NCBI RefSeq assembly: GCF_001644645.1
Contig: NZ_CP011390.1
Span: 3,096,001-3,160,000 of the forward strand
DNA: 64,000 nt
Source: Flavisolibacter tropicus
GTDB lineage: Bacteria; Bacteroidota; Bacteroidia; Chitinophagales; Chitinophagaceae
Reading direction: 5' to 3'
Below the pieces are notes generated by a model, which saw nothing but the letters and a program-made list of their open reading frames with translations, searched no databases and had not been told where the DNA came from. Position 1 is the stretch's first letter. The number at the start of each line of letters is the position of its first letter. Below, one piece after another: positions 42,833 through 52,648 of this stretch. A program made the position numbers and the translations under genes.

Positions 42833-43477
42833 CTACGGCGCTAAGCGCTCAATCTTCCACTCTCCATTTTCTTCCAGTGTATACTGTATACGGTCGTGCA
42901 GGCGGCTAGGTCGGCCTTGCCAGAATTCTATTAACACAGGTTTAACTACATAGCCACCCCAGTGCGATGGGCGCTCAATGGTTTTACCACCTTTCTCTTT
43001 TACAACTTCCTGGTATCTCAGATCTAACCATTCACGGTTTTTAATTACCTGGCTTTGTGGCGATGTCCATGCACCTAACTGACTCCCTTCCGGTCTGGAA
43101 TGAAAATAAGCATCGCTTTCTTGAGCATCTACCTTACTTACTAACCCAACAATACGCACCTGACGCTCTAATTCTTTCCAGAAAAAAACCAGGCAGGCTT
43201 TCGGGTTCTCCTCCAGCTGCATGCCTTTAAAGCTTTGATAGTTGGTGTAAAAAACAAAACCGTTGTAATCGAAATCCTTCAGCAATACAATACGGGCAGC
43301 CGGCACACCGTCAGCCGAAGAAGTAGCCAGTGTCATTGCATTAGGCTCAGTAATCTGGCTGTTCATCACCTGTTGCCACCACGTTTTAAACTGTGCAATG
43401 GGGTGTGGCGCTACATCTTTTTCCAACAATACTTGTGCGGCATACTCCTGCCGCAGGCTGGCTATTTCTGAAGTCAT
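42833..43477 (-). CDS. pdxH: Pyridoxamine 5'-phosphate oxidase
   Basis: 214 residues, full length. This FMN enzyme makes pyridoxal 5'-phosphate. Landmarks: NAMTLATSSADGVPAARIVLLKDFDYNGFVFYTNYQSFKGMQLEENPKACLVFFWKELERQVRI (FMN and substrate site), SRPEGSQLGAWTSPQS, and the C-terminal RPSHWGGYVVKPVLIEFWQGRPSRLHDRIQY with the conserved W-x-G-R-x-x-R-L-H-D-R. The promoter element TATCTTTG (minus strand, 43482-43489) ends only 4 bases before the ATG, which predicts a leaderless transcript. Confidence 0.96.
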   Translation of the reverse strand: MTSEIASLRQEYAAQVLLEKDVAPHPIAQFKTWWQQVMNSQITEPNAMTLATSSADGVPAARIVLLKDFDYNGFVFYTNYQSFKGMQLEENPKACLVFFWKELERQVRIVGLVSKVDAQESDAYFHSRPEGSQLGAWTSPQSQVIKNREWLDLRYQEVVKEKGGKTIERPSHWGGYVVKPVLIEFWQGRPSRLHDRIQYTLEENGEWKIERLAP

Positions 43478-43481
43478 AGTG

Positions 43482-43489
43482 CAAAGATA
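43482..43489 (-). promoter_or_regulatory. -7 element 4 bases before pdxH
   Basis: On the minus strand TATCTTTG is an exact TAnnTTTG match, separated from the start codon at 43477 by CACT only. Confidence 0.55.
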
Positions 43490-43499
43490 GCTATGAGCT

Positions 43500-43716
43500 A
43501 TGAGAGGGAGGGCTACAAGCTACACGCTGCACGCTGCAAGCCAAACAGCCAATTGACTTACTGATGAATGACCTTTAGGAACGGGAGAAAGGAATATTGA
43601 ACAAGGAACAAGGAATGATGAAGGAAGAAGGCAGGAAATGTTCAATGTAGAAAGAAGGAGCTAAAAAGAGGTTGGCTGTTGGCTTGAAGCTTGTAGCCTG
43701 AAGCTTGCAGCTCCTC
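43500..43716. repeat. Mixed intergenic repeats
   Basis: GCAGC-type runs at about 43505-43545 and 43681-43715 in opposite orientation enclose GAACAAGGAACAAGGAATG and AATGTTCAATG words. No gene is supported. Confidence 0.6.
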
Positions 43717-43718
43717 TC

Positions 43719-44648
43719 CTACTTCCTTAACAGCTGATTCCGTTCCTCCATAATCGTATTAAGCATGCTTTCCAGCTCGCTGATGCGACGGAGCTCTGTT
43801 TGCAATTTAGAATTGGTATCTGTCAAGGTTTGCAGTTCGTTGTTGGTCACTTCCAACATCTGCACTTTTTTAAAGAGCTGATGCCGCTGAAAGTTAGCTT
43901 CTTGTAGCTTATCTTCTGTTTCAGCCAATTGCTCATGAAGCTTTGTATTTTCTAAAAACACCTGTTGCACTTTTTCACTTTTCCGCGACAATTCTACTGT
44001 TAATTGAGCATAAGACGCCTTACTTTCTTCCAAATCCATGGCCAATTTAGAAGCCTGTGCCGCTTGTAATTCCAGCTTGCGCATGCTTTCCTGCATGCCG
44101 AAAAACTCTTGCTGTAACAATTCCAGTTTGGACGCTAGCTTATCAGAAACTTTTTGTTGAAGAAGTAGTTGCTGTATTTCCTCTTCTTTATCCTCCAGCA
44201 GAAGCTCTAGGTCGTCTACCCGTAGCTTTGCCTGTTGCACTGCCTGTGGCGGCACAGAAGGCTGGGGTGAGCGCTGTTGATCTATTTGGGTAATCAGTTT
44301 TTGCGTAAGCTGTTGCTGTTGTTCCAGCATATTCTTCACTGCTAATAAATCTACGGAGTTCAGTGACGCAGCCGGGTGAATCGGCTCAGCTGTGGCAGCG
44401 GCTTTGTCTGACGCCTTTGGAATAAAGCGACGAAGTGAGCTTGCCAGCTGGTTGGTCCAGGAAGAACGCTCCCATTCAGCATCCACAGCGGCTATAAGGT
44501 GACTGTATTGCTTTCGCTGATCTTCCTGAAGCTGCTTAATGCTCCGCATGGAGGTACGGTATAGCCATATAGTGCCTGCTAAAACAAAGCAGACAAATAT
44601 GAATACTCCCACTTGTAAACCATTAAACGAGCCCGCCAATAGAAGCAT
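43719..44648 (-). CDS. Membrane-anchored coiled-coil protein
   Basis: 309 residues from the ATG at 44648. A first hydrophobic stretch (about 8-28, VGVFIFVCFVLAGTIWLY) anchors a long soluble part. From about residue 130 it is an extended coiled coil rich in L, Q, E and K (QQQLTQKLITQIDQQ, then LELLLEDKEEEIQQLLLQQ, and so on to the end). A longer in-frame start at 44756 overlaps the end of pyrH and is rejected. No enzyme domain is seen; a structural or division-associated role is only a guess. It is downstream of pyrH on the same strand, with a 64-base gap. Confidence 0.8.
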   Translation of the reverse strand: MLLLAGSFNGLQVGVFIFVCFVLAGTIWLYRTSMRSIKQLQEDQRKQYSHLIAAVDAEWERSSWTNQLASSLRRFIPKASDKAAATAEPIHPAASLNSVDLLAVKNMLEQQQQLTQKLITQIDQQRSPQPSVPPQAVQQAKLRVDDLELLLEDKEEEIQQLLLQQKVSDKLASKLELLQQEFFGMQESMRKLELQAAQASKLAMDLEESKASYAQLTVELSRKSEKVQQVFLENTKLHEQLAETEDKLQEANFQRHQLFKKVQMLEVTNNELQTLTDTNSKLQTELRRISELESMLNTIMEERNQLLRK

Positions 44649-44712
44649 GCAGAGACTTTGGATCGACAAGCTAATAAAACTTTTGATGGACGCAAAAAAT
44701 AACGTCCATTTA

Positions 44713-45426
44713 TTAGCCCCGCACCAAAGTGCCCACTTTCTCGCCAGTAGCCACACGACGCAGGTTTCCAGGCTTGTTCATGTCAAATACGACAATCGGC
44801 AAGCTGTTTTCCATACAAAGTGTAAAGGCGGTCATATCCATTACATTAAGCTTTTGCGTAATGCACTCCTGGTAAGTAATGATGCCGTATTTAGTTGCGG
44901 TTGGATCTTTTTCAGGATCGGCTGTATAGATACCATCTACACGGGTACCCTTCATAATTACATCGGCCTTAATTTCAATGGCACGAAGTGAGCCTGCTGT
45001 ATCGGTAGTGAAGTAAGGGTTACCTGTACCAGCGCCAAAGATCACCACGCGACCCTTCTCCAGGTGGCGGATAGAGCGGCGACGGATATAAGGCTCCGCT
45101 ATTTGTTCCATTTTAATAGCGCTTTGCAAACGGGTATAAACCCCAATCTTTTCCAGCGCAGCCTGTAAGGCCATGCCATTGATCACAGTGGCCAACATGC
45201 CCATATAATCACCATGTGCACGCTCAATACCCGTTTCTGCTTCATTCATACCACGGTAGATATTTCCACCACCAATTACTACTGCTACTTGAACACCTAG
45301 TTCTGTAATAGACTTGATGTCTTGTGCATACTGAGACAAAACCCGGGTATCAAAACCAAAGCTTTTATCTCCCATTAATGATTCACCAGAAAGCTTGAGC
45401 AGAATGCGTTTGTATTTAGGCAACAT
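44713..45426 (-). CDS. pyrH: Uridylate kinase
   Basis: 237 residues, the usual length. It phosphorylates UMP to UDP in pyrimidine synthesis. Landmarks: [15 protein letters not shown] at the start, [78 protein letters not shown], and a C-terminal [24 protein letters not shown]. The ATG at 45426 is chosen; the frame extends to 45513, but those 29 residues are non-conserved and repeat-derived. Confidence 0.96.
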   Translation of the reverse strand: MLPKYKRILLKLSGESLMGDKSFGFDTRVLSQYAQDIKSITELGVQVAVVIGGGNIYRGMNEAETGIERAHGDYMGMLATVINGMALQAALEKIGVYTRLQSAIKMEQIAEPYIRRRSIRHLEKGRVVIFGAGTGNPYFTTDTAGSLRAIEIKADVIMKGTRVDGIYTADPEKDPTATKYGIITYQECITQKLNVMDMTAFTLCMENSLPIVVFDMNKPGNLRRVATGEKVGTLVRG

Positions 45427-45479
45427 ATGTGTATAAATTGGCGGTGCGAAGATAAAGGATCGGCGGGAGGAATTGCCGA

Positions 45480-45960
45480 TTTCTGATTTGAAGATTTCTG
45501 ACAGATGTTCCACGCTCAGCGCAAGTGTGCAGATCAGGATTTCGCACAGAGGTAAAGAGAAAAGGAGAATAGGTTACAGGTTTGGGGGTTCAACTTTCCC
45601 TTCTCAACCGGGCTGACAATAAGAATGCCTCTAGCCTTTGTCATCCCGAACGCAGTGAGGGATCTCAGAGACTCGCACATAAAGTAGGACTGCTATTGTA
45701 AAGTCTCTCGCTGTTACGCTGAACTGGATCCTGAGCTCGTCGTAGGGTGCTGCTGCTCCCACCCCAAAAGAAATTAACACCGCGAAGGACATTTATCCTA
45801 ACACCCTAATATCATTTCTCCCTAATCCCAAAATCTCCCCAAATCCATTCCTTCTGCCTTCATCATTTCTTGTTCCTTGTTCATTATTCCCTTGTTTCTT
45901 GCCTGCTCCTCCATGGTTACTCCGTATGGAAGCCTACTTTACTCCGTATCAACACCCTTC
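45480..45960. repeat. Composite intergenic repeat block
   Basis: The 757-base gap between pyrH and the TPR lipoprotein gene repeats the module order of 33155-33720: TTTCGCACAGAGG (about 45540), TTCAACTTTCCC...AACCGGGCTGACAATA, GTCATCCCGAACGCAGTGAGGGATCTCAG (about 45640-45668), TCGCACATAAAGTAGG, CCCTAATCCCAAAATCTCCCC, TTCATCATTTCTTGTTCC (about 45855), and two ACTCCGTAT words (about 45917-45950). Nothing gene-like is seen, apart from short ORFs that translate repeats. Confidence 0.65.
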
Positions 45961-46183
45961 CTACCCTGGTTGACCGGCCTTCCTGCCTCCATACTCCTAA
46001 TAGGCAAGCAATCATAATTAATAAAGAAAATAATAATGTGAAGGAAGGAAAATGAATCTAAGTAAGCAGATCCTAAAGATACGAAAACACAATCGGCCTT
46101 CCCCGCAATCACCAATCTAAAATCGGCAATCCCAAATCCGCCAACCAATCTCAAATTTCAAACCTCAAATATCAAATCAACCA

Positions 46184-47287
46184 TCACGGCTGGCTCAAGG
46201 GCGCAAAATACGGGTATAAGTATCTTAGGCTTTCCAGCTTCTTTTGATCAAACTTTTTATTACCGCGATACACGCCCAGCAGGTTTTCTGCTTTTTCATT
46301 TTCGCCAGTCGCAATATAGTTTGCAATCAGCTCCAATGCACCATCGCCAAAATCGGGCTTTTGCTTATTCAACAGTTCCAGGTATTTTATCGTATTCTCC
46401 CGGTCGCCCATTTTAGTGTAGATCAGTGCACGATAATAATTGAGCAGCGGATCTTTTACAGTACAATCCAGCACGTTTACTACATTAAGTGCTTTGTCAT
46501 ATTCCTCATTCAGGAAATAAGAATCAAAAAGACCAAACTGTGCAGCGGGATCATTGCCGAAGTATTTATTATACACTTCCAGCGCCAGCTTATACTTCTC
46601 CTGGTCCAGTTTTGCCAACACGGTAAGATTCATTAACTGCAAGGCTTTATCTTCTTTAATCTTTTCTGGCAACTGTTCATATAGCTTATTAGCTTCTGCA
46701 TACTGCTGTTGATTAATAAGGTTACGAATATTCTGAATAGACTTAGCCACATTCAGCATTTTCTTTTCTGATTCTTGCTTCGCATGATTGGCCAGCAAAG
46801 AAGTCGTTCGAATAAATGTTTTGCTGATATTCTCGCCACTGAGGTAAATGAACATATCAGCCAGCCCAATTCGGTCATCAAACTTCGCCAGTTCTAAATC
46901 GTGATAATTGATACCCGCATCGCCATAAATACGAAACAAAAGATGGTGATGCTTATCTTTTTCATAATGATGTAGAAACTCATAGGTAGCATCACTTCCC
47001 ATATTTTTCAGCATCTCTCGTCCAATCTTTTTCTCCTGTAAAGCAACTACTAAACCCTTCACATAACTTTTATCCATAGCCTCACCGGCTTCTTTGGCTA
47101 TGTGATCAGCAAAAGCCTGGTTGGCAAAAATGGAATCAAATAATTGAGAATGTCCATTCGCAATAGAGGTCTCCAATCTTTGTGCAAAGGCAATGGCTTC
47201 TTCTTTAGTAATAGGCTGTTCCTCGGGAGTACAACTCAAAAGATATATAGGTAACAAGAGGAGTAGGACGATCGTTTTCACAAGCAT
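46184..47287 (-). CDS. TPR-containing lipoprotein
   Basis: 367 residues. The signal segment ends in LLSCTPEEQP, a lipobox with cysteine near residue 19. The N-terminal half (about 30-175) is an unrecognised alpha/beta region. The C-terminal half carries TPR-like helices (KLYEQLPEKIKEDKALQLMNLTVLAKLDQEKYKLALEVYNKYFGNDP, and LLNYYRALIYTKMGDRENTIKYLELLNKQKPDF). It is probably attached to a membrane in the periplasm. The function is unknown. It stands alone between repeat DNA and a divergent gene. Confidence 0.8.
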   Translation of the reverse strand: MLVKTIVLLLLLPIYLLSCTPEEQPITKEEAIAFAQRLETSIANGHSQLFDSIFANQAFADHIAKEAGEAMDKSYVKGLVVALQEKKIGREMLKNMGSDATYEFLHHYEKDKHHHLLFRIYGDAGINYHDLELAKFDDRIGLADMFIYLSGENISKTFIRTTSLLANHAKQESEKKMLNVAKSIQNIRNLINQQQYAEANKLYEQLPEKIKEDKALQLMNLTVLAKLDQEKYKLALEVYNKYFGNDPAAQFGLFDSYFLNEEYDKALNVVNVLDCTVKDPLLNYYRALIYTKMGDRENTIKYLELLNKQKPDFGDGALELIANYIATGENEKAENLLGVYRGNKKFDQKKLESLRYLYPYFAPLSQP

Positions 47288-47470
47288 TAGGTTTTAGTAT
47301 GGATGAAAAATACGACGAATTAGGCATATGACCTTTTTCATTGCTATCAATACTTTCTAACAATCAAAATCATAAACATTAGTAAAAAAGTAATATATCA
47401 GCTTTACATGAATGGTAACAGCAAGAAATACAGAGACGTCTAATTTTAAAAATCAACCAATTAACCAGTT

Positions 47471-48352
47471 ATGGGAAAAGCTATTTTCTTATTTGTTTGT
47501 TTTATAAGCTTTAGCGCCCTTCAGGCACAAACCAGCCGATCGCACTTAAGTGAGCGAATAGATACTACCAATCTCAACCTTGAACAATTTGCTACACAAA
47601 TAGCAGGTAATGCAAGCACTGATTATGAAAAAGCTAAAGTATTGCTGAACTGGCTTAGTCAACGCTTAGACTGGAAGGCTACCGACTATCAGCAACGAAG
47701 TGTAAACCAAATTTTACAGAGAGGTGGTGGCAACTGCTTTGAACTGGCCAAGGTATATATGGCCCTGATCAAGGCCCTACATTTACCCTATCGCCCTATA
47801 GCCGAAATCAATATTCATAGATATAGCGAAAGTCGTCAGCAAACGGCTGAAGAAAAAGTAAAAGAAAAAGGGAATGCCATGTCTGTATTTGGCCGCCAGC
47901 ATAATGACCATCGTTGGTTGGAAATCTTTGATGCCACCTCCAATCGCTGGGAGCCCGTAGATCCATCAATGAATGTTATAGGTGTAGAAAGCTGGCTCAA
48001 AGCCAGAGTGTGGTTTGGAGAACGACTAACCATTGATACTAGCATAACCAATGATATGATTGTACCCTTTGCTATTTTCACAACTGGCCCCTCAAAAACC
48101 CAAATGCAAGAGAGCCGCTCTACTTATTACTTAGTGGAAGCCTTTGACAAACTATACAATTACCAGCTCTCCAAATTACCATCATGGAAAGCATGGCCTG
48201 AAGGTGTCGCCGCCTTACAGGACCCAGCGCGTAATGCATTTGCAGGCACTGAGAACCTACATTCCAATGGCACACAGATTGCCAGCTTAGCTACGGTGTA
48301 TGGGCAATTGAAAAAAGAATACTTTGCTATAAATCCTAATCCAAAGAACTGA
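47471..48352 (+). CDS. Secreted transglutaminase-like protein
   Basis: 293 residues with a signal peptide (1-19, ending ALQAQ). A transglutaminase-like (papain fold) core is visible: YEKAKVLLNWLSQRLDWK, then GGGNCFELAKVYMALIKALHLPYR with the catalytic cysteine near residue 92, NDHRWLEIFDATSNRW with the histidine near 140, and EPVDPS with the aspartate. It may cross-link or hydrolyse proteins or peptides in the periplasm, with the substrate unknown. The last 80 residues are outside the domain. The 48407 gene follows in the same direction. Confidence 0.85.
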   Translation: MGKAIFLFVCFISFSALQAQTSRSHLSERIDTTNLNLEQFATQIAGNASTDYEKAKVLLNWLSQRLDWKATDYQQRSVNQILQRGGGNCFELAKVYMALIKALHLPYRPIAEINIHRYSESRQQTAEEKVKEKGNAMSVFGRQHNDHRWLEIFDATSNRWEPVDPSMNVIGVESWLKARVWFGERLTIDTSITNDMIVPFAIFTTGPSKTQMQESRSTYYLVEAFDKLYNYQLSKLPSWKAWPEGVAALQDPARNAFAGTENLHSNGTQIASLATVYGQLKKEYFAINPNPKN

Positions 48353-48406
48353 ACCAATTAGCGTTTATACTTTCGCGCCAACTATTTGTCACTAATGCCA
48401 TCAACC

Positions 48407-48940
48407 ATGTTATCGACACGAATAATTCTTTTGCTTGCCTTCTTTGCATTTCTGCCCTCTCTCGTATTTGCGCAGAACAAGACTGATCAAAAAGAGGCTA
48501 TCCGCAAAGCGTTCCAGCAGATCAACAATGACCAACGTCTAAAAAAACTAACACTGGAAAGTGAAGCCTTTCTGAAACACATGCCTGATGGTGGTGGCGA
48601 ACTAACAGGGTTTTACAAGGATGGACAATTAGTAAAAATTCGTGAATGGATTGGCTTATCAGATGGCAATAAAGTAGTGGAGTATTATTTGAAAGATGGG
48701 GCATTGATATTTGTATATGGCCAGTTCAACACCTGGATGTTCGACGCTACACTCGACGAATTTGACCATAGTAAAACCAAAACTATCTTTGAAGGACGTT
48801 ATTATTTTCACCAACAAAAACTTATAGACAAAATTGAAAAGGGCAATATGCATACTGCTGATGAAATGTATTACAAGGAGAACAATATGTTGACTACAGC
48901 AAATCAATACGCAACCTTACTTAACAAGACCAAAAAATAG
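48407..48940 (+). CDS. Secreted hypothetical protein
   Basis: 177 residues from the ATG at 48407, directly before a signal peptide (RIILLLAFFAFLPSLVFAQ). An ATG at 48395 would add four residues and is also possible. The mature part contains short beta-rich repeats (GGGELTGFYKDGQLVKIREWIGLSDGNKVVEYYLKDGALIFVYGQ), a pattern of many uncharacterised periplasmic Bacteroidota proteins. No family is named with confidence. It is on the same strand as the transglutaminase-like gene, about 50 bases downstream. Confidence 0.75.
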   Translation: MLSTRIILLLAFFAFLPSLVFAQNKTDQKEAIRKAFQQINNDQRLKKLTLESEAFLKHMPDGGGELTGFYKDGQLVKIREWIGLSDGNKVVEYYLKDGALIFVYGQFNTWMFDATLDEFDHSKTKTIFEGRYYFHQQKLIDKIEKGNMHTADEMYYKENNMLTTANQYATLLNKTKK

Positions 48941-49071
48941 AAGTTCGTTAACTGCAATAGTTTTAAATGTTATTGTATTCTGTTTATGTAATTTAAGACC
49001 TGATAGTACCTCCTGATTCTTTATCAGTTACCCTATCAATTTCCATCTTTCAAACACTTGATGTACCTTTT

Positions 49072-49611
49072 ATGATGACCCTGATTGAAACAGACCGCCT
49101 TATTGTCAGTGATTTTAATCTTGATGATGCTGCCTTTATTATTAAATTGGTAAATAGCCCAGGCTGGTTACAATACATTGGTGACCGTAATATAAAAAGC
49201 CCTGAGGAGGCACGCCAATACTTAGAAAACGGACCTTTAAAAAGCTATAAACAGTGGGGCTTTGGCCTATACCGCGTAGCCCTAAAAAACACAAATACGG
49301 CTATTGGCATGTGTGGACTAATTAAGCGTGAAGTGTTGGATGGAATAGATATCGGCTTTGCCCTCTTACCTGCTTACGAAGGCCAAGGCTATGCATATGA
49401 GGCGGCAAAAGCGGTTTTGGATTACGCTGCCAAAGACTTAGGAATGAAACGCATGCTAGCTATTACAATGGTTGACAATGCTGCCTCAATTAAGCTGCTT
49501 CAAAAACTAGGGCTGCGTTTTGAAAAAATGATCCGCCTAAACGATGAAGACCTTGCATTACTAGCCATGGAGCTGGGTAAAGAATCGCACATTGTTAAAG
49601 AAAAGGAATGA
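49072..49611 (+). CDS. GNAT N-acetyltransferase, RimJ/RimL type
   Basis: 179 residues. RimJ/RimL-type acetyltransferase: it opens with LIETDRLIVSDFNLDDAAFIIKLVNSPGWLQYIGDR. It has the strand-loop GLYRVALKNTNTAIGMCGLIKREVLDGIDIGFALLPAYEGQGYAYEAAKAVLDYA, with the acetyl-CoA loop in EGQGYAYEA. It ends with NAASIKLLQKLGLRFEKMIRL. The acceptor is unknown (protein N-terminus or small molecule). It may start at 49072 or at the next ATG, 49075. Confidence 0.92.
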   Translation: MMTLIETDRLIVSDFNLDDAAFIIKLVNSPGWLQYIGDRNIKSPEEARQYLENGPLKSYKQWGFGLYRVALKNTNTAIGMCGLIKREVLDGIDIGFALLPAYEGQGYAYEAAKAVLDYAAKDLGMKRMLAITMVDNAASIKLLQKLGLRFEKMIRLNDEDLALLAMELGKESHIVKEKE

Positions 49612-49804
49612 TCCTAAACAATGGTGGCATGGCCATACTGACTACAAAGGCACAGATGCAAGCTTTTCCTTTGCCCGCGAAATGGCCCATAATCATCATA
49701 CACAGAAATGAATAGAACGCTAACCAGAAAAGACACGCTTAATGTCTTTCTTCCACATCTTCAGATACCCTCAAAACACATAAGGCCTTTTTATAGAAAC
49801 TATT

Positions 49805-50005
49805 TTACGGTTGCTCATCAAGGTGATCGGGTGGGCGACCGTCTTGCTGTTGTACTTCAGTACCCGACTCTCTCACTTTCGTATCTCCAGTATCTTGCGA
49901 ACCACGGTAGCCGCTTCCGCCCTTATCATCACTTCCCGTTCGCTGAACCTCCTGCTCTACTTGTTCATTAGATAGCAAGCCACCTTTGTTTTCTTTTTTA
50001 GCCAT
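49805..50005 (-). CDS. Small hydrophilic hypothetical protein
   Basis: 66 residues, MAKKENKGGLLSNEQVEQEV at the N-terminus and then glycine-, aspartate- and glutamine-rich low-complexity sequence (GSDDKGGSGYRGSQDTGD). There is no hydrophobic segment, and it is predicted disordered. Small disordered proteins with a similar opening are found in this group, but coding status rests only on an open frame with a plausible start. The opposite strand has a competing frame that looks less protein-like. Confidence 0.5.
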   Translation of the reverse strand: MAKKENKGGLLSNEQVEQEVQRTGSDDKGGSGYRGSQDTGDTKVRESGTEVQQQDGRPPDHLDEQP

Positions 50006-50219
50006 ATCACGCTATTTGTTTAAAAAATATACCAATTCTATGCCTGTAAAACTTCTAATCATGAGCCATAGGCAGCAAAAGTTAGATTGTGCAAGATGAG
50101 CATGAAAATGTAATAAGCTTCTGGATGAGCTATTATTTGCTGAGCTTTAAGCAACGCAACTATTTTATTCATCTCGGCATTATGGCATGTTTTTTTAGAG
50201 TTATACTTAAACGTTAGTT

Positions 50220-50513
50220 ATGAAAACCTTTTATTTTTTTCTTTTAGCCACATTTACCAGTGTGATGGCAATGGCACAAGAGGCAAGCGGTAAGCTGGAT
50301 GTGAATATCAATACAGACGAGGGCACCAGTTGGCTGACTTCGCCATGGGTATGGGTAGCCGGAGCCGTCGTTTTTATCTTATTATTGGTAGCGTTGACAA
50401 GCGGCGGTGGCAGCCGAAGAGTTAGCAACACCACAGTTGAACGCACTACAACTACTCCTACTGGTGATCAGGTTACTGTAACCAGGAGAACGAATGAAGA
50501 CGATTTAGCATAA
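50220..50513 (+). CDS. Small membrane protein with signal peptide
   Basis: 97 residues. A signal peptide (about 1-19, ending MAMAQ), a short linker, one membrane segment (WVWVAGAVVFILLLVAL, about 45-62), then a glycine- and threonine-rich basic tail (TTVERTTTTPTGDQVTVTRRT). No known domain. It is closed by a terminator, which supports it as a real gene. Confidence 0.7.
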   Translation: MKTFYFFLLATFTSVMAMAQEASGKLDVNINTDEGTSWLTSPWVWVAGAVVFILLLVALTSGGGSRRVSNTTVERTTTTPTGDQVTVTRRTNEDDLA

Positions 50514-50549
50514 AAAAAGCTACAACTCTCTCTATTATTTTGATTTTTG

Positions 50550-50580
50550 AAGGTCTTAGTTATCTAAGACCTTTCTTGTT
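50550..50580. terminator. Hairpin terminator
   Basis: AAGGTCTTAG, loop TTAT, CTAAGACCTT followed by TCTTGTTT. It lies between convergent genes. Confidence 0.82.
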
Positions 50581-50587
50581 TATATCA

Positions 50588-52648
50588 TTATCGCCCATTC
50601 TGCTGCTTCCATCGGCGTATTAAAAAGGTTATAAAAACACAAACACCAAGAACAACATAAAGACCACTGTAAATACTGCTTGTTGTGTCAAACTTATCCA
50701 CTGAACTTCCTCCTATACTATCCACCAGACCCCACGTTAATCTATAACCACTTTCTTCATCAACCCTATCCATATCTGCCAGGAATTTCCCCATTTCCTC
50801 TGGTGACACATGATCTTTTTGACTTTCATACTTGTAATGCAATTGCAAAACACCTTTGCTATAATTAGAACTTGTCTCTAGAAAAAAATTGGCATTTTTA
50901 AACTCATCCCTAGAGGCTGAGATATCCCACTCGCCTGGCAACTCAACCACGATATCTTCTGTATATCGATTAGGGTAAGAGGTAGCAAAGGGCATTGCTC
51001 TTTTTTCATCGTTAGGTGTTTTAATAACACTATTAAGCATGAACGGAGAGAAAGAAGATCTCAGACTGCTCTTTTCTTTTTTCCAAAAATTAGGTATTGT
51101 GTACCATTCATATGTGGTTAACTCACCGGTCTGTTCGTTATCAGCATATTGCAGGCTATCAATCGTAAGCTTTTCATAGTATGATTTATAAAAATCCTCA
51201 AACACCTTTTTCATATCATGCATACTACTTGAGTTAAAGTCATTACGCATATTGTCGGCGTGCGACCCTGTATATTTTGTAGTTACCATTAAGCGCACCG
51301 GCGAGATACGGTCTTTTACAACAAATTTCTCCTTTGTTACGACGCTCCCTTTGTCTTGCAATGGTATAACGGTTAAGCCTGTAGTTTGTGGGCTTATAAC
51401 TAAGCCACATTGGTAATTTGGATAGGCAATCTGCTGAATAGTACCACGCTGGTAATTAATAGTAGGGTCAAACCAATACGTTTGTCCCTTGAGTTTTAGC
51501 TGTACTGTAACATGATCAAAAGCTGTAGCAGAAGGAAGCCAATTAAGCAGAGCCTTTTTATAAGCTGTATTTATTAGAACAGGATAGGCTTCCATATTCA
51601 AACCGCGCAAAAGTGTAAGTAACAAATAACTTTTATCCTTACAATCACCAAAACGTTGCGCAAGAACCTTATCAGGATTGTTAGGGCGGTGAGATCCCTC
51701 CCCCATTTCCATACCTAAATAACGTACTTCATCTTGCACAAACCGCAGAGCGGCAACGGCCTGCTCCTCAGGCGTTGAATATTTATTTTTAATTTCAGCA
51801 ACCTTCTGTTGCATTGACGCAGAAAGCGATACGCTAGCAGGGAATAAAGCCTGTGCCCAATCATTTACTTCTTTCCAGGAAGTATATTCACTGATGGCCA
51901 CATTATTATATGGCTCATACCATGAAGGCACCCGATCCTCTAAGTGAAAAGCCGGCACATCTGTCAGCTTCCATTCATACACCGTTTCGTTTGGTTGTTG
52001 AGAAACGGATGGCTCTATCATTTGCCCTTCTCTTTTAATCGTTACAAAGCGCCCCTTAGGCACAATCAACTTATAATACAAGAGGCCGAGCGGCACTGAA
52101 AAATTACCGGCAAAATTACCGGTATACTTCTCTTTGAAAATAGGATTGAAACCCTTGAGACTATAGCTATACTCAATTACATCACCTTTACGAACATCTT
52201 CCAGGAACAATACAGCAGACAAGCTGCCATTGTATAAATATTTATCGAGCTCCTCTTCCTGCTGTAGAATCTTGAATTTTGAACGATCTAACTTATTTAG
52301 AACCTCCTTTCCCCGTATAATGCGAATAGTATGAAAGGTTATGCTTTCATAAGAGGGGTCGAAGCCAACATTAACTTCAGAACTATTTTGCACACCAGCA
52401 TCAGATAAAATCCTTATGGCTTTCCGGCAATAAACCTCCTGTTGACTTAAAGAAACCTGACGTTCAAAAGCCAGATCTATATAACCATCATCAGCATCCT
52501 TTTCCCCTTTGGAGTTGCTATAATTAACTGCATTAACTGTTACCCAGGTTGGCGTTGGTGCTATTTGTATGTTTTTCTTTTGTGCAAACAGGGGGATATA
52601 CAAGAAGAGAATAACAAGCAGGATACAGGATTGAAGCAGACCTTTCAT
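50588..52648 (-). CDS. DUF3857 transglutaminase-like membrane protein
   Basis: 686 residues from the ATG at 52648. A signal peptide (about 1-22) is followed by a DUF3857 domain (about 45-215: SKGEKDADDGYIDLAFERQVSLSQQEVYCRKAIRIL, VRKGDVIEYSYSLKGFNPIF). A transglutaminase-like core has VLAQRFGDCKDKSYLLLTLLRGLNMEAYPVLINT (catalytic cysteine near 344), FDHVTVQL (histidine) and YWFDPT (aspartate). A last membrane segment (YSGLYVVLGVCVFITFLI) anchors the C-terminus. This domain set is common in Bacteroidota and its role is unknown. It is convergent with a small membrane protein gene. Confidence 0.9.
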   Translation of the reverse strand: MKGLLQSCILLVILFLYIPLFAQKKNIQIAPTPTWVTVNAVNYSNSKGEKDADDGYIDLAFERQVSLSQQEVYCRKAIRILSDAGVQNSSEVNVGFDPSYESITFHTIRIIRGKEVLNKLDRSKFKILQQEEELDKYLYNGSLSAVLFLEDVRKGDVIEYSYSLKGFNPIFKEKYTGNFAGNFSVPLGLLYYKLIVPKGRFVTIKREGQMIEPSVSQQPNETVYEWKLTDVPAFHLEDRVPSWYEPYNNVAISEYTSWKEVNDWAQALFPASVSLSASMQQKVAEIKNKYSTPEEQAVAALRFVQDEVRYLGMEMGEGSHRPNNPDKVLAQRFGDCKDKSYLLLTLLRGLNMEAYPVLINTAYKKALLNWLPSATAFDHVTVQLKLKGQTYWFDPTINYQRGTIQQIAYPNYQCGLVISPQTTGLTVIPLQDKGSVVTKEKFVVKDRISPVRLMVTTKYTGSHADNMRNDFNSSSMHDMKKVFEDFYKSYYEKLTIDSLQYADNEQTGELTTYEWYTIPNFWKKEKSSLRSSFSPFMLNSVIKTPNDEKRAMPFATSYPNRYTEDIVVELPGEWDISASRDEFKNANFFLETSSNYSKGVLQLHYKYESQKDHVSPEEMGKFLADMDRVDEESGYRLTWGLVDSIGGSSVDKFDTTSSIYSGLYVVLGVCVFITFLIRRWKQQNGR

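Noticed and set aside
49708..49971. Plus-strand open frame opposite the small hydrophilic protein gene
   Set aside because: Its composition is unlike local proteins. The minus-strand frame begins with a more protein-like, phylum-typical N-terminus, though neither is certain.
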